Source of the DNA: Alviniconcha marisindica
Lineage: Eukaryota; Mollusca; Gastropoda; Provannidae
NCBI GenBank assembly: GCA_018857735.1
Contig: JABMCL010002510.1
Coordinates: 1-64,000 of the forward strand
Length of the DNA stretch: 64,000 nucleotides
Reading direction: 5' to 3'
Shown here: one piece after another, positions 27,505-40,900 of the stretch
How positions within the stretch are numbered: the first letter of the stretch is position 1
Layout: each line of letters begins with the position of its first letter
The notes under the pieces: generated by a model
What the model was told of the DNA's origin: nothing
What the model saw: the letters and a program-made list of their open reading frames with translations, nothing else
The model's database searches: none
Program-made: the position numbers and the translations under genes

Positions 27505-27800
27505 GGTATGGTTTAGAGCACTCTGTGTGTCTGACCCCGATCAAATCACTAATCACCTGTGTATCATTCACAATTCTGTATGGTTTAGAGCACTCTATGT
27601 GTCTCACCCAGATCAAATCACTAATTACCTGTGTATCATTAACAATTCTATATGGTTTAGAGCACTCTATGTGTCTCACCTAGATCAAATCACTAATCAC
27701 CTGTGTGTCATTAACAATTCTGTACGGTTTAGAGCACTCTGTGTGACTGGCCCAAATCAAATCGCTAATCACCTGTGTATCTTTAAACAATTCTGTCCAA
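27505..27800. repeat. 65-bp minisatellite, about 4.5 copies
   Basis: Unit contains GGTTTAGAGCACTCTGTGTG, CCCAGATCAAATCACTAATC and CCTGTGTATCATTAACAATT. Confidence 0.92.
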
Positions 27801-27929
27801 TTCAGTCCAGAAAACAGCCATCTGACAAGTGTGCACCTGACATGGTTCAAATGACAAACAACTTATTGTGCATGGGGCAAAGCATCCTGCACACCTGACC
27901 AAGTTCAAATCACAAATCACTTGTTTACT

Positions 27930-28350
27930 GCTGAGAGCAGTTCATGTGAATGATGCAGCCTAAATCAGACATGATTAGTCTGACCAGTTCATGTGAGTGA
28001 CCCAGCCTAAATCAGACATGATTAGTCTGACCAGTTCATGCATGTGACCCAGCCTAAATCAGACATGATTAGTCTGACCAGTTCATGCATGTGACCCAGC
28101 CTAAATCAGACATGATTAGTCTGACCAGTTCATGCATGTGACCCAGCCTAAATCAGACATGATTAGTCTGACCAGTTCATGCATGTGACCCAGCCTAAAT
28201 CAGACATGATTAGTCTGACCAGTTCATGTGAGTGACCCAGCCTAAATCAGACATGATCAGTCTGACCAGTTCATGTGAGTGACCCAGCCTAAATCAGACA
28301 TGATCAGTCTGAGCAGTTCATGTGAGTGACCCAGCCTAAATCAGACACAA
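27930..28350. repeat. 47-bp minisatellite, about nine copies
   Basis: Unit GTTCATGCATGTGACCCAGC plus CTAAATCAGACATGATTAGTCTGACCA-type sequence. Central copies are nearly identical, edge copies diverged, as expected for unequal exchange. Confidence 0.95.
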
Positions 28351-29104
28351 TTAGTGTATCATTTAGACCAGTTGGTGTGCCTGATCCTTCTTTTTTTTAA
28401 TGTAGTTATATCAGAAACAAATTCATGCATAGCATCAAAATGGCGGTGCACTGGGCCCCATGTTTACTTATGTTAGTGCAAAATATTACTTACTTGTTTG
28501 AAGCATGTAGATAAGTTTTTAGAGATGGCTCACAAGAAAAAGTAGGCTAGTCCTATCAATTCAGATCAGGCTTCATTCCTGTGGAAAATTTGATGTCACT
28601 GATCAATAATCCAATCTCAGATTGGGATTATCACTGGCAACATAGTCCGTCACACCAGTATGGTTTTGTGTGAAAAGGTGGAGATACAAAAATCATCACT
28701 GTGACCCCAAACTCATGTATGACATGGTTCTGGTACTGACTCAACAACAACAAACCAGTTCTTTCTTTTTCAGATGTACTGTGGAAACAGGCATACACTT
28801 ACAGTTACAAAATCAGGCGCAAAGGACCATCTTCTAAAACATCCCTGACAAGAAGAAAGAGGAGCGCACATCTGAACAGCACTCAGCGCTCTGTGCCAGC
28901 CTGAAAAAGAACTACCCAACCGTGACTGCACTGCACTGATCCATGCACAGGAAATGCTCTCAACTGACAGGTTTTCTGCTGTAACCATTTCCAGAAAAAG
29001 GCAATGCAACCATCTTGGGCCACAGATGAAGAAGAAGAATGAAAAAAAAAGCCTGCCCAAAAGGTTACACAGTTTTAAGTCTTGCTCTGAAGACGAGGAG
29101 CGAT
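28351..29104 (-). other. Probable MEAK7 3' flank or 3' UTR
   Basis: Follows the MEAK7 stop codon on the minus strand. No further coding region seen; no clear polyadenylation signal was identified. Confidence 0.4.
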
Positions 29105-29257
29105 TCAGAACAGGGATATGACTTTGTGGTGTTCAGGTTCATCGGCCAGGTCGTCACCTTCACGCATTCCTTCACTGACGGGCCCCCTGCCCAGCAGTTC
29201 TAGCATGGCCTTTGCTTCTGGGTCCTTGTCCAGTACACTTTTCTTGGCTAGTCGCTC
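29105..29257 (-). CDS. MEAK7: MEAK7 last exon
   Basis: Acceptor GATTTTTCAG; encodes ERLAKKSVLDKDPEAKAMLE and the acidic tail ending in VISLF with a TGA stop at 29105-29107. The motif D-x-D-P-E-A matches the family C-terminus. The first 11 bp of this exon and its acceptor are copied seven more times upstream in 65-bp units. Confidence 0.93.
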   Translation of the reverse strand, partial: ERLAKKSVLDKDPEAKAMLELLGRGPVSEGMREGDDLADEPEHHKVISLF

Positions 29258-31913
29258 CTGAAAAATCAACAATACTGTGAGCAAAACAGCACTTGTACAA
29301 TCAAAACTGTAGCTAGTCGCTCCTGAAAAATCAACAAAACTGTGAGCAAAACAGCACTTGTACAGTCAAAACTGTAGCTAGTCGCTCCTGAAAAATCAAC
29401 AAAACTGTGAGCAAAACAGCATTTGTACAATCAAAATTGTAGCTTGTCGCTCCTGAAAAATCAACAAAACTGTGAGCAAAACAGCACTTGTACAATCAAA
29501 ACTGTAGCTAGTCGCTCCTGAAAAATCAACAACACTGTGAGCAAAACAGCACTTGTACAATCAAAACTGTAGCTAGTCGCTCCTGAAAAATCAACAAAAC
29601 TGTGAGCAAAACAGCACTTGTACAATCAAAACTGTAGCTAGTCGCTCCTGAAAAATTAACAAAACTGTGAGCAAAACAGCACTTGTCCAATCAAAACTGT
29701 AGCTAGTCGCTCCTGAAAAATCAACAAAACTGTGAGCAAAACAGCACTTGTACAATACAAACTGATACTCTGCTCAGCAGTTCCATCGAAGCTATGATTC
29801 AAGGAAACTGTCTAGTCCTTAGGCTATGATCCTTTGAGGAAAAAAAAACAGAAAAAAAGGGTGGGGGTGGGGGGGCCAGGGTAGATTGAACAAAAGCTAG
29901 AAAAACTGCTCAAACAAAATTCATGCCCCCCGAAAGATTTTTCTCCTCCACAGATAAGCAGACCTATAATATATACAGATAGTAAGTCTACCAGCCTCAC
30001 ACAAATCTGTTACAAATGAAGTGTAGAGTAAGTTCCTTGGTATCAGGGTATCTGCTTTACCACGAAAAAAGAAAGAAAACCTTGCAACAGCATCTGCAAG
30101 CTTAATACAATAATTAATTTGTCATTGTACTGATTCATAAATTCCTTACTGTGACACACCAAAGAATAAGAAATTCATGAAGGTACAAAGTTTATTTGAA
30201 AAATTACAAAATGGACAGATAATTACTAATAATCTCAAGGCCTCATATCAGTGAGTAAAACCTGAGAGAAAGAACTTGCTGAACCCAAAACCTTGCCAGA
30301 TGGATCTGATAAGACGTTTTATGCAGCCAGTAAGGGAGACCACTCCAAAATCAAAACCATCACTGTAGTGACTTGCTATCCCACCCATCCAGGAATGTGG
30401 ACAGCCTCCAAGATGGGTATTCACAAACAGACACCAATTCAAACCTAAGAAGACATGAGCAACCATCTGAAAAGGAGCAAACTAGATAAGATTATCTCCA
30501 TCCACCACGTCATAGCTGTACTAATAAAAACAAAGACATCAGCTGGTTTGGGTGGACCTGGGTTTGATTCCACTTCAGCTCATCTCTCTCTTCAAAGAGT
30601 GTAGTCCACCATCTCTCCCCCAGTTAATGAAACATTAAAATGACTTGCACTGCTACCAATCTTAACTCTTTCAAGGCTTTCCGCGCTTAAGATGCGGAAC
30701 TTAGCAGTACGCTTGATGACGATCCGCGTCTTTGGACGCAGTAAGATTTTTTTTTAAATAACGGTCTTACTGACTTTCAAGTTGACTGGAGGCAATTATA
30801 TTACACTAACTGTGTCAATTTCAGACACTTTTGGTAATCGCCCTTAGTCCAGTCAAGTGTTCCTTTGTCTGTTCTGGCGTCTGTAACACATGTGTCAAAC
30901 TGACGAAAGATGTACATTTCAAAATGGCGGCGCGCAGATTGAACATGTGTTACTCGGCAAGGGAAACTGTGGAATTAGTACTGAATGAGGGCTCGGACCT
31001 AGAAGATTTTTTGGACAATGGTTCTTAAGAGAACATTGTTGATTCTGGCGAGGAGTTTGTGCTAGTAGATCTTGAGGCGGACTCGAATGACAGCGATAAT
31101 AACATCTTCATTTTCATCATTGGGATCTGTGCAACCTGTAGAATAAAACTTATTTTTTTACTGTGTTTGGACAGTTCCTGCTTTGCTGTTGCGACAGAGA
31201 AAGGTATATGATATGACTCTATGCCTATGGATTATTTATCTAACAAGTACACATCCCAAGCTTTCTAAAAATGTATATGTTTATTGTATTATTCCTAGTA
31301 GTTTATTTACTACAATTTGGTTTTAAACGGGCAAAAACAGTGCGTCTACAGAAGCCGAGCACGTCATTTTGTGGCGTCTTGAATGAGTTAATGCAAAATC
31401 ATGATGGTGTAGCATAACCTCTCCCCATCCTACTCCCTCAGGACATGCTTCCCACCCATAACTCCCCAGAGACAAGTGTGTTAAACTCTAACAAGAAGAA
31501 CTAAAAACAACAACAGACAGACAGGCTAACAGAAAGACACCCAGAGACAATTCAGAGTTAAACTCCAACATAAGTAAGAAGAAAAACTAAAAACAACAGA
31601 CAGGCTATTAGACAGACACACTGACAGACATACTCATACTGTACCTCTTCAGTGAGTTCCTCAGCATCATATTCATCTTCCTTTTTCCTCTGAGGCCCAA
31701 CAACCCACACTTCTAAGATGTCCACTTCAAACTCAGGCGATTTTGACAGCTGTGGGCTTCCATAAGTAGTGCATCGAGGCTCTGCTTTACTGTGGCCACT
31801 GCTGAAAGTGTGGTCCACCCAGAAGCCAAAGTAGTCAAACTGGCCACCCATACCCTGCATAAGAAGTGGACAATGAACAATGCATAAATGTAGAGAGTGA
31901 TGGGAATAATTAC

Positions 31914-31992
<79 letters not shown>

Positions 31993-34900
31993 CCCACATA
32001 CTGCAAACACAACCACACACTGGCATGCAACTATAATGCATACTGTATGCTACCTTCATTGCTTCAGCAAATCAAGAGTGGATTATATCAACAAAGGGAG
32101 TTAATTCAAATTCAAAAGACATCATGTGAAAACAACAAAGACCTGAATCATCTCTGTTAACTCTCACCTGGCATGTGAGTAAATACAAGGAACATGAACT
32201 CCACCTTTGGTGATTCAGGCCTACGCTGCTGTGTTTGTGTGACATCTTTCGAGTTCCAGTTAACTCCCTTTGTTTGTTGATGAACTACACAAGCCCTTTC
32301 GGTCATTAGGACTCATTCTGTGTCCAATTCTGACATGAGGTTAACTTACACAGACACATCGTGAGGTATGCAGCTGAGCAGTTTAAATTAGGCAGACACA
32401 TCATGAGGAATGCGGCAGAATAGGTTAACTTTGGCAGACACATTGTGAGGTATGTGGATGAGCAGGTTAAATTAGGCAGACACATAGTGAGGTATGCAGC
32501 TGAGCAGTTTAAATTAGGCAGACACATCATGAGGTATGTGACAGAATAGATTAAATTAGGCAGACACATCATGAGGTATTCAGCTGAGTAGGTTAGATTA
32601 GGCAGACACATCATGAGGGATGCAGCTGAGTAGGTTAAATTAGGCAGACACATCATGAGGGATGCAGCTGAGTAGGTTAAATTAGGCAGACACATCATGA
32701 GGGATGCAGCTGAGAAGGTTAAATTAGGCAGACACATCACGAGGTATGCAACTGAGCAGGTTAAATTAGGCAGACACATTTTGAAGTATGCAGCTGAGCA
32801 GTTTAAATCAGGCAGACACATTGTGAGGTATGCGGCAGAGCAGTTTAAATCAGGCAGACCCATTGTGAGGTATGCGGCAGAGTAGGTTAAGTTAGGTGGA
32901 CACATCGTGAGGTAGGCGGCTGTTGGGCATCTTTAATAAGGGGGGAAAGGGGGGAAGCAGAATAAATTTTAGTCTTACCAGTCCATTGGGCAGTGTTTGC
33001 ATGTTCATGTTGAGGTACATGAAATTGCTGTTGTAACCAGTTGCGGAATACACACCAAAGTTTGGGTTGAGTCGGAACAGACAACATCGGTCATCACCTG
33101 AGGAAAAGAAGCACTGCATGAATACATTGTGCAAACAAAGCATGTGTTTTGGTCCAGATGCATTGCAAGCTTGCATTTGCAAGTTAATCTTTTGTCTAGT
33201 TGTATCACTTCTCTCCAGAAACAAGAACCTTGCCTTATTCATCATTTCTAATAAATTCTGCCTCTAGTATAATACTATGTGCTTAGACACACATTATTTT
33301 TTCAGGTCTTGATTGTGTGGTATTGCTTCAGACAAAGATGAAGTACTTATGTATATTTGTATATAATGTCTGTTATCCATTGTTGGAACAGGTGTACTGA
33401 CTTGTTCTACAATTGTGCTATATTCGTTATATTGAATTACCTTCTCTCTTTTTTAAGACAGTTTAAGCATAAGTGTACCATTTTAAGGATCCCAATCCTC
33501 CTTAAGGTTCCCTATATGATGCAGGCTGAGTTAAATAAAATCTGATGAAAATGTTGCATATGGACAGACTGGCCATGAGTCAAATACATTTTTTCTATTA
33601 AAGGGCCCCTGAACACTGATTTTAGCATCAGATCCCCTCTTTGGTATATATATTCCACCGACTAAATATTTTCACACAGTAAATACAGGTATATATCCCG
33701 TGCCTCAGTAATAATTTCATATTTTTCTAGTGTCTTAAATGCTTATGAATCGCAAAACAAGACCAATATGTCACGGCAGAATGGGCAAGGGAAATAACTG
33801 CTGTAGCCGCATGATCGGGCGTGTTTTGGCCGAGAGTTTACTTGGAGCCGTAAAGTCAAAGGCCAATCATGACGTCACGATAAGACTCGACTGCCATTGG
33901 CATTGTTGCTTCTACAGTTTCAGTGCACAAAACTCCGGATAAATTTGCCTGAAAAGTTGGAAATGGCAACTGGAATACGGCCATTCCAGTACGAGCCAGT
34001 TGCGGATATCAATTCTGGCATGGACTGGCATCGACAAGCATAAAATAGTGGTGGTTATGCTTGTGTTTATTGTATATTGTGATGTGTGCGATACTACGTG
34101 TTGTTGTGTACTTCTTAAGTGTTAATCTTTTACATATATGTACACTGTCTTTGCGACTTTATGTGTGGCACCACATTTTCCTTTGAAGGAATAAAGAAGT
34201 TCTTGACTTGACTTGACTTAACTTGACATAAGAGCACAGAAGCAAAAGTAAATGTGCCAACAACGAACAGATGGAAAGCCAAACTAACCATAACTAACCC
34301 CTCACTAACCCGGCCTCCATCTAGAAACATAATGCCTGCAGACTGATAAAGCAAATCGCTAATCAGGACTACAGATGACAAAGCATCGGGATGTAAACAA
34401 ATGCAGATGAAAAGAGAAATTCAAAATGGCTGCCCTAATCAGGCAAGCTAACAGCGGGTACGAATAGGCCAATAAACCAAAGATAAAAACGAAAGACGTA
34501 TGGTGGAAGAGAAGAGAGAGAAAACAAAACAACGACAACAACAACAAACACTTTCTGAAAAGAAAGAGGAGGCAGGAAATGTCAGTAAGCAACGTGACAA
34601 AGGCTGGATATATACATGTAATCCGTGTACACGATACAACCCACTTAGCAGTGACAACAACACTGCGGGGAAGCAGACGCTCACAAGACTACCCCCCTCA
34701 CTCGTACATCGTAAATGAATGCTATAACCCGAGAAACAAAAGGAGCTGAAAGAGAAAAAACAGTCAATGGCAAGAACCGGTCACTAGCCCAACCCCAAAC
34801 CCTAACCCAGGGAGGCCACGAAATCGCTAGTCTATTGAACTAGAACGAACAAAACTTCTTCATCTTTACGTATGATGAAACAAACACGGATAAATTGGGA

Positions 34901-37900
34901 AGATAAAATAAAACACCCAATAAAAGGCAGGCTTCCTGAAGAGGTCTAGCCTGTTGTGAAAACTAGAGTAAACACAACGAAAAAGACCGAAACGCCACGC
35001 ACCTAACAAAGCTCGAGAAAGATGGAATGACAAGGGGGAAATAAACAAAGGCCCAACTACTGGCAAAGTCAGTGTCCCTGTGGACATGTATTTGAGCCCA
35101 AACTGAATGCTCACCAGGGTGTGATCTGTGAAACATTTTTTTCGCAATGCTTTGAGCAGAGCACATCGTGGTGTTTTGGTTCCCACTTCTTTACGGCTAG
35201 GTCCCATCGATTCATTGCCATTTGCCACTGTCGTTTTCTGGCTTCATTTTTTTTTTTAAAGGAAAAGCATGGAAAGAAAACTCCTTTGTCAACTTTTCAC
35301 TGCAACCAACGGCAGCACACTCGCTCGGCATGCTTTAAAACTGATTTGCCAGACTACTTTTGATTCAGTTTTGTTCAAGTTGTTACTGAGCCATGCTGGT
35401 CAGTTGTCTTGTCGTGACGTCACGGAGGTCACGTGACCCAAACCCAGGATTTTCAGCTGCAGATGATGCAGCTGCTCGAAGCGTCCTGTTTGTTTTCATT
35501 TAAATCAATACTTTTATGTACCTCAGGAAAATGCCAATCTATCAAATGAACAGTATGTATGTTAAACTTTATTTATATAGTACAATGTAAGTGATATTTA
35601 CTATTTAAAATCAGTGTTCAGGGGCCCTTTAAGGGTTTCTCTAGTAATAATAATGACAATAGTAGAGTATTAGAGTGCCCTTTCTCATATGAGCCCTATG
35701 CACGTACATTTCGTACTCAAGACAAAAACAACCAACATCAAAATACACAATAATTATTAATACACACAAATTCATTATCAAACACTGCCCCCCCCCCCCC
35801 CCCCCCACATGCACACCCACACACACCGAAATGCGCGCACACACACACACACACTATTCAACTGTGCTGCTCTGGAATGCCCTCACTCCACCTCAAATGG
35901 TTGGTGTCCAGGCAGTTGTGGGGTAATCATAAACTGACCATCAATTGGACAGGCATGACTGAGACCTGGACCACTCTCCACATATACCTCCACTTCCATA
36001 TGTGTATTGATCAGGCGTGCAAATAAGTGACAAGGTAAATACACAGCTTTTGCTTTAAGGTACATTTAGAAACTGAGAGCTGTTGCGGAAAATCTGTAGT
36101 TGGAGAACTGACTCTTGTCACCAGCAAAGCAACAGAAACATCCCATGATCAAGATCACTGATTCTTGTAACCAACAAAACAACCTAAACCTCCCATGATC
36201 CGATGACCGACTCTTGTAACCAGCCAAGCAACAGAAATCTTCCATGATCAAGATGACCAACACTTGTAACCAGCCAAGCAACAGAAACCTCCCATGGTCA
36301 AGATTGCACACACTTGTAACTGGCAAAGCAACAGGAACCTCCCATGATCAATATCACTGAATCTTGTAACCAACAAAGCAACAAAAAACTCCCATGATCA
36401 AGATCACTAAATACTGTAACCAACAAAGCAACAGAAACTTCCCATGATCAATATCACTGAATCTTGTAACCAACAAAAGCAACAGAAACCTCCCATGATC
36501 AATATCACTGAATCTTGTAACCAACAAAGCAACAGAAACTTCCCATGATCATATGACCGACTCTTGTAACAGCCAAGCAACAGAAACCACCAAGATCACT
36601 GACCCTTGTAACCAACAAAACAACAGAAACCTCCCATGATCAAGATTGCGCACACTTGTAACCGGCAAAGCAACAGAAACCTCCCATGATCAAGATCTCT
36701 GACTCTTGCAACCAATAAAATAACAGAAACCTTCCATGATCAACATCACTGACTCTTAAACAGCACATACAAGAATACATTATTATCGTCATCACAAATA
36801 CAGTTAAAAACTCACTTCCCTACTCAGCACAACTCACCATAAAACTTAGGACAGATGTGCCAAGGCTGACTAGCGAAGCCCCCAAAAACATGTCCCTGCC
36901 GATCGTGCAGAACCAGAAGAGATGGACCCCGACCTTCCAGGATCTTGGCTAGCTGTGAAAAGCTGTCTCCATGAAGAGCGTTGCTGAATATCAAGCGCCA
37001 TTCTCCTTGCAACTCTGAGGGAAGGGTGGCGTTTAGGAAGAGCACTGATGGTAGATCCAGGATGGTCTGCACCTTGGACCAGTTTGTGTCACACACTTGG
37101 GGTATCCGAGGGTGAGTGAACACCACATCTGCTGGGTCATTATCCTGAAAAAGTTTTTCTTTTCTTTTAGCAAGAACATATAAAAGATTCAAAAGAAAGT
37201 TTATTTTAGAATGCTAACAGTCATTCTCGTTTCAGATTTTTTTTTTTTTTAGCAAGAACAGTATGCAACTGATCAGTCAAGCTGCATTCAATACGGAAAA
37301 GTAAGTCTTTTACGATATCTCTCTAACTCTCCTGTGACCTTGAAATAGGTCAAGTCATTGAATCCTGTATAAATATATACAGAGATCTATATTTATCATC
37401 AAGCAACACTTCAACGATTCCACACACACACACACAAAAACAACCCAAAATAGCAACCTGCCTGTGTACACAAGTAGAAATAAACATAATTTGTTTCTTG
37501 AGATTATTTCAAACATATTTTGCTTTTTAAGATTATCTCAAACATATTTTGTTTTCTGAGATAATCTGAATCTGTGAAAGTCCACAATGAAATCAGACTA
37601 CAAAGGTCAACACAATGAAGGCATGCAATCTAAAAAAACTCTAATGTTTAATAAATCAGCCCAACAACTGAACTGTCTTTGCTGAAACTATAAAAGTTCT
37701 TCACTACTGTTGATGAACTGACTTTGCTAATGTTGAGTTAATCAAGCTGTCCACATGTATGTTATATCTGCAACCACATTCTATCTTCTACACATACGCT
37801 AATACAACTTTTATAAGATTAAACAGCTGATGTTGCTGTGTACACGTACATAAAGTCGGAAGCATGCATGAAAGACTTCATGAAAGATCTGCTGGAAGAG

Positions 37901-40900
37901 GGTACTTTGGGAGATCCACGTCTCAAGGTCAGCAGTGGAGAACATGACATCTTTAGGAACCACAGTCAAATTGAAGCCTTTGTCCTTTTTACTTCCTGCA
38001 AGAACACAAAGCATCCCTGGATGAATTTGCACCAAACAAAAAGCAGCTAAGTCACACTGTGATTGTCAATGTGAACCTAGCAAACACGTTCAAGTACAAC
38101 ACAGTACCCCCCCCCCCCCCCCCCCTCCCCAAGTGTTACTTATCACTGGCAGAAGCTGCCACAAGTATCATTTTTTTAGTCATGACAAAAGTGTTGTCGT
38201 GACAAACACAGGTTTGTCATGACAAACATGTGCTTGTCACAACAAACACAGGTTTGTTGCAGCAAAACAAGTCTTTTGGCACGACAAAAGTATGCTTGCT
38301 GCAGCAAAACTTTTAGTTTGTCGTGACTAAAATATTTTTTTGCAACAAACATGTGTTTGTTTTGTTGCAACAAGCATACTTCTATCGCAACAAAAGATGT
38401 GTGTTTTTTTTGCGACAAATGCATGTCCGTCATGACAAAAGTAAGACAAAACGTTTGTCATGACCAAATTTTGTTGGTTGTGACAAATATTTGTTGCGAC
38501 AAAACTTTTGTCGCGACAAAAATATGTTTGCTGCGACTAGCTTACTTCTGTCATGACAAAAATTATACTTGTGGCAGCTCCTGCCAATGACAGCTTCTCA
38601 GCTGCAACCGCAAAAACCATGAAGGACCATTTTGCTTTACGTCCACAGAAGCGAGGTGGCTTATTACGGACAGGGATGGGGGGGTGGGGGGGGGGGGACG
38701 AAAGAGTGAAGGCTCGACCGTGGACACCGCCCGAAAAAGACCGTGGACCGCCACCAGAACAATGGAAGTGTTAAGGCAGTGTCCCCTTGCCATTGCCCAG
38801 CGACTTGTGCACTGCGCAATTGCTGTTTCATCTGCTGTGCTTGGGCAGAGTCACAGACAATGTCCGTTGCACTGCTGTTGACGAACAACTCGAAGCGAAA
38901 GAAGTCCAACTTTCGCAGCCCAGTCCACCTCCCTACTCATGATCTCTTCTGAGGTTCCAGGCGAGATCAAAAGATCAAGAGATCTTAGAGGAGGGAGGTG
39001 GAGCTGGACCTTCAAGTTAGCCCAAAACCCTGATAGCAATTCAGGTTTTAAGTAGTGACCATTGGTTACAAGATTAAAAGCATCCAGCTGCGTTCTAAGG
39101 CACCACAAGCTCATTACAGCATTAGGCATTTGAGAATGTTCATTCTCCTTACTCTCACAGTGGGCCAGTTTGGTCTAGAGCTAAGGCATTAAGCTGTTAA
39201 GCAGAAGGACCTGGGTTCAATTCTGCTTCTGCTCTTCTTTCTCTTCAGATATTGTGGCTTATGGACATTGTCTTGTGACTGTGCCCTAACAATTAATGAC
39301 ATTAAAATGGCTTACGCTGCTGCCCATCTTAATGCAGAAATCATTCTGGAGGAGCGGGATCAATGATTCATCCCTAGGAGCAGGAGAATGAAGTGAGGGT
39401 TAAATAATGTCAAATCTTCAAATATAAACTTAGTCCCAAAAAGGGTTTGCGCAAGAAAAAAAGGACAGGGGTACTAGAAAAAAAATTTTGACAGGAGGAT
39501 AATGCATTTTTTAATAAACACATGTGAAGTCATCCCCAAAGGGGAAGGGGAGAAGGCAGTGCTGCTTTCGTTCCTGAGAAATTTGACTTTCGTGTGATTT
39601 GTGCAAGATGTTGAACTTACACATTACAAAAAAGCCCAATCACTGGGGGGCTGCTAACCCATGCAGTAAACTGTGAAAACCCCAAACGGGATTTTAAACA
39701 AGATGGGGACCCAACATGAGTATTCCCCCAAGAAAACTGTTGTTGTTCTGTGTCACACAGAACAGCATGCTACCCCATAGTTTGTTGCAATCCCAAACGT
39801 TCAACATACAGCCAACTTGAACATTTTTAAAATGAATAAAAAGAAACCCAAAAATTTTGAAACAAAACATTTTTTTTTAATAGAACAATATGTGACAAGG
39901 AAGATTTGATGTTTTTTTCCCCCTCAAAAAAGCTTTTTTGGGCAAAAAAAACAGCAAATGATGTAAGAAATATGTTGAACATTAAATATTTCCAAAAAGA
40001 TGTACAATGCTGTTTGTTTCTTTATAAAAATAATAAATCAGTAACTTTTTTTTTACAGTAAGTATAAAGAAAATAACTATTTCCATTTGCTTTTTGCGGG
40101 CATTAATTTTTTTTGTAGTGGGGGTTAAACAATTTAAAGTTAGAAAAACAAAGGTACCTTTTTGTTTTTCAAAAAACAAAAAAAATAATACTTATTAATT
40201 TTAACAAACAGGTTTTTAAATGTTTTTGGGAAAAAGGGAAAAAGGAACAAATAAGAGGGGAGTGCAAACCCCTTTGGCTTTTCTTTTGGGGGGTCACGGG
40301 GAAAACATCCCCGGAAAACCCCAACCCTGCGTTTTCTTTGGGATGTTGAAATTTTGGGTTTCCCCAGGACAAAAATAAATTGAACAGTTAACTTTAAAAG
40401 GGGAAAGAATTAATAATAAAAATAGAAAAAATCGTAATAAATATTAAATTAAAAAAATCACAGCCAAAGAATAATGCTATTAAAGAAAACCGGGCACCTT
40501 ACATTTTTAGAACTCTGGAAGGCAGAAACCCAAAGGGCATGGTCCCCTATAAAAATTAAAGTCGAAACCCTTTTTATTTTCCACAGCCCCCATGTTTGAA
40601 AAACGGTAATGTTCAACATCTAACTTTACCCTTTAACCCCCGCGTAAATTTAAAAAATTTTCTTTCCATATATGGAAAAAATTTGTTTGAAGACATAGTT
40701 TTGTTTAAAAAAATCAAAAATTCGTTTAAGGCGCAAAAACAAAAAATGAAAGGAAATAAAAGACCCGAATATACTGTTTTTTTAAACCCAATTTCCTTTT
40801 CCCGCACATTACGATTTCCAACCAAAAAGGCAAAAACCCATGTTGTAAAGAAGGTGAAAACAAATTTTTTTGAAAACATCTTAAAAAAACTTTTAGATCG

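Larger units (their letters stand above)
30541..31440 (+). mobile_element. SINE copy split by a piggyBac-like insertion
   Basis: The 5' part (30541-30665) has GGTTTGATTCC (B box), CTCTTCAAAGAG and ATTAAAATGACTTGC matching the SINE family. It reaches CCAATCTTAA; the continuation TTAATGCAAAATCAT appears at 31388 after the insertion, matching CATCTTAATGCAGAAATCAT in the copy at 39165. Confidence 0.75.

Noticed and set aside
29247..29765. CRISPR-like array because of regular 65-bp spacing
   Set aside because: The whole unit is repeated with no unique spacers, and it overlaps a eukaryotic exon acceptor.
32306..32905. 199-codon MCLPNLTYSAA repeat frame on the minus strand
   Set aside because: It is a 42-bp intronic minisatellite between two phase-matched MEAK7 exons.
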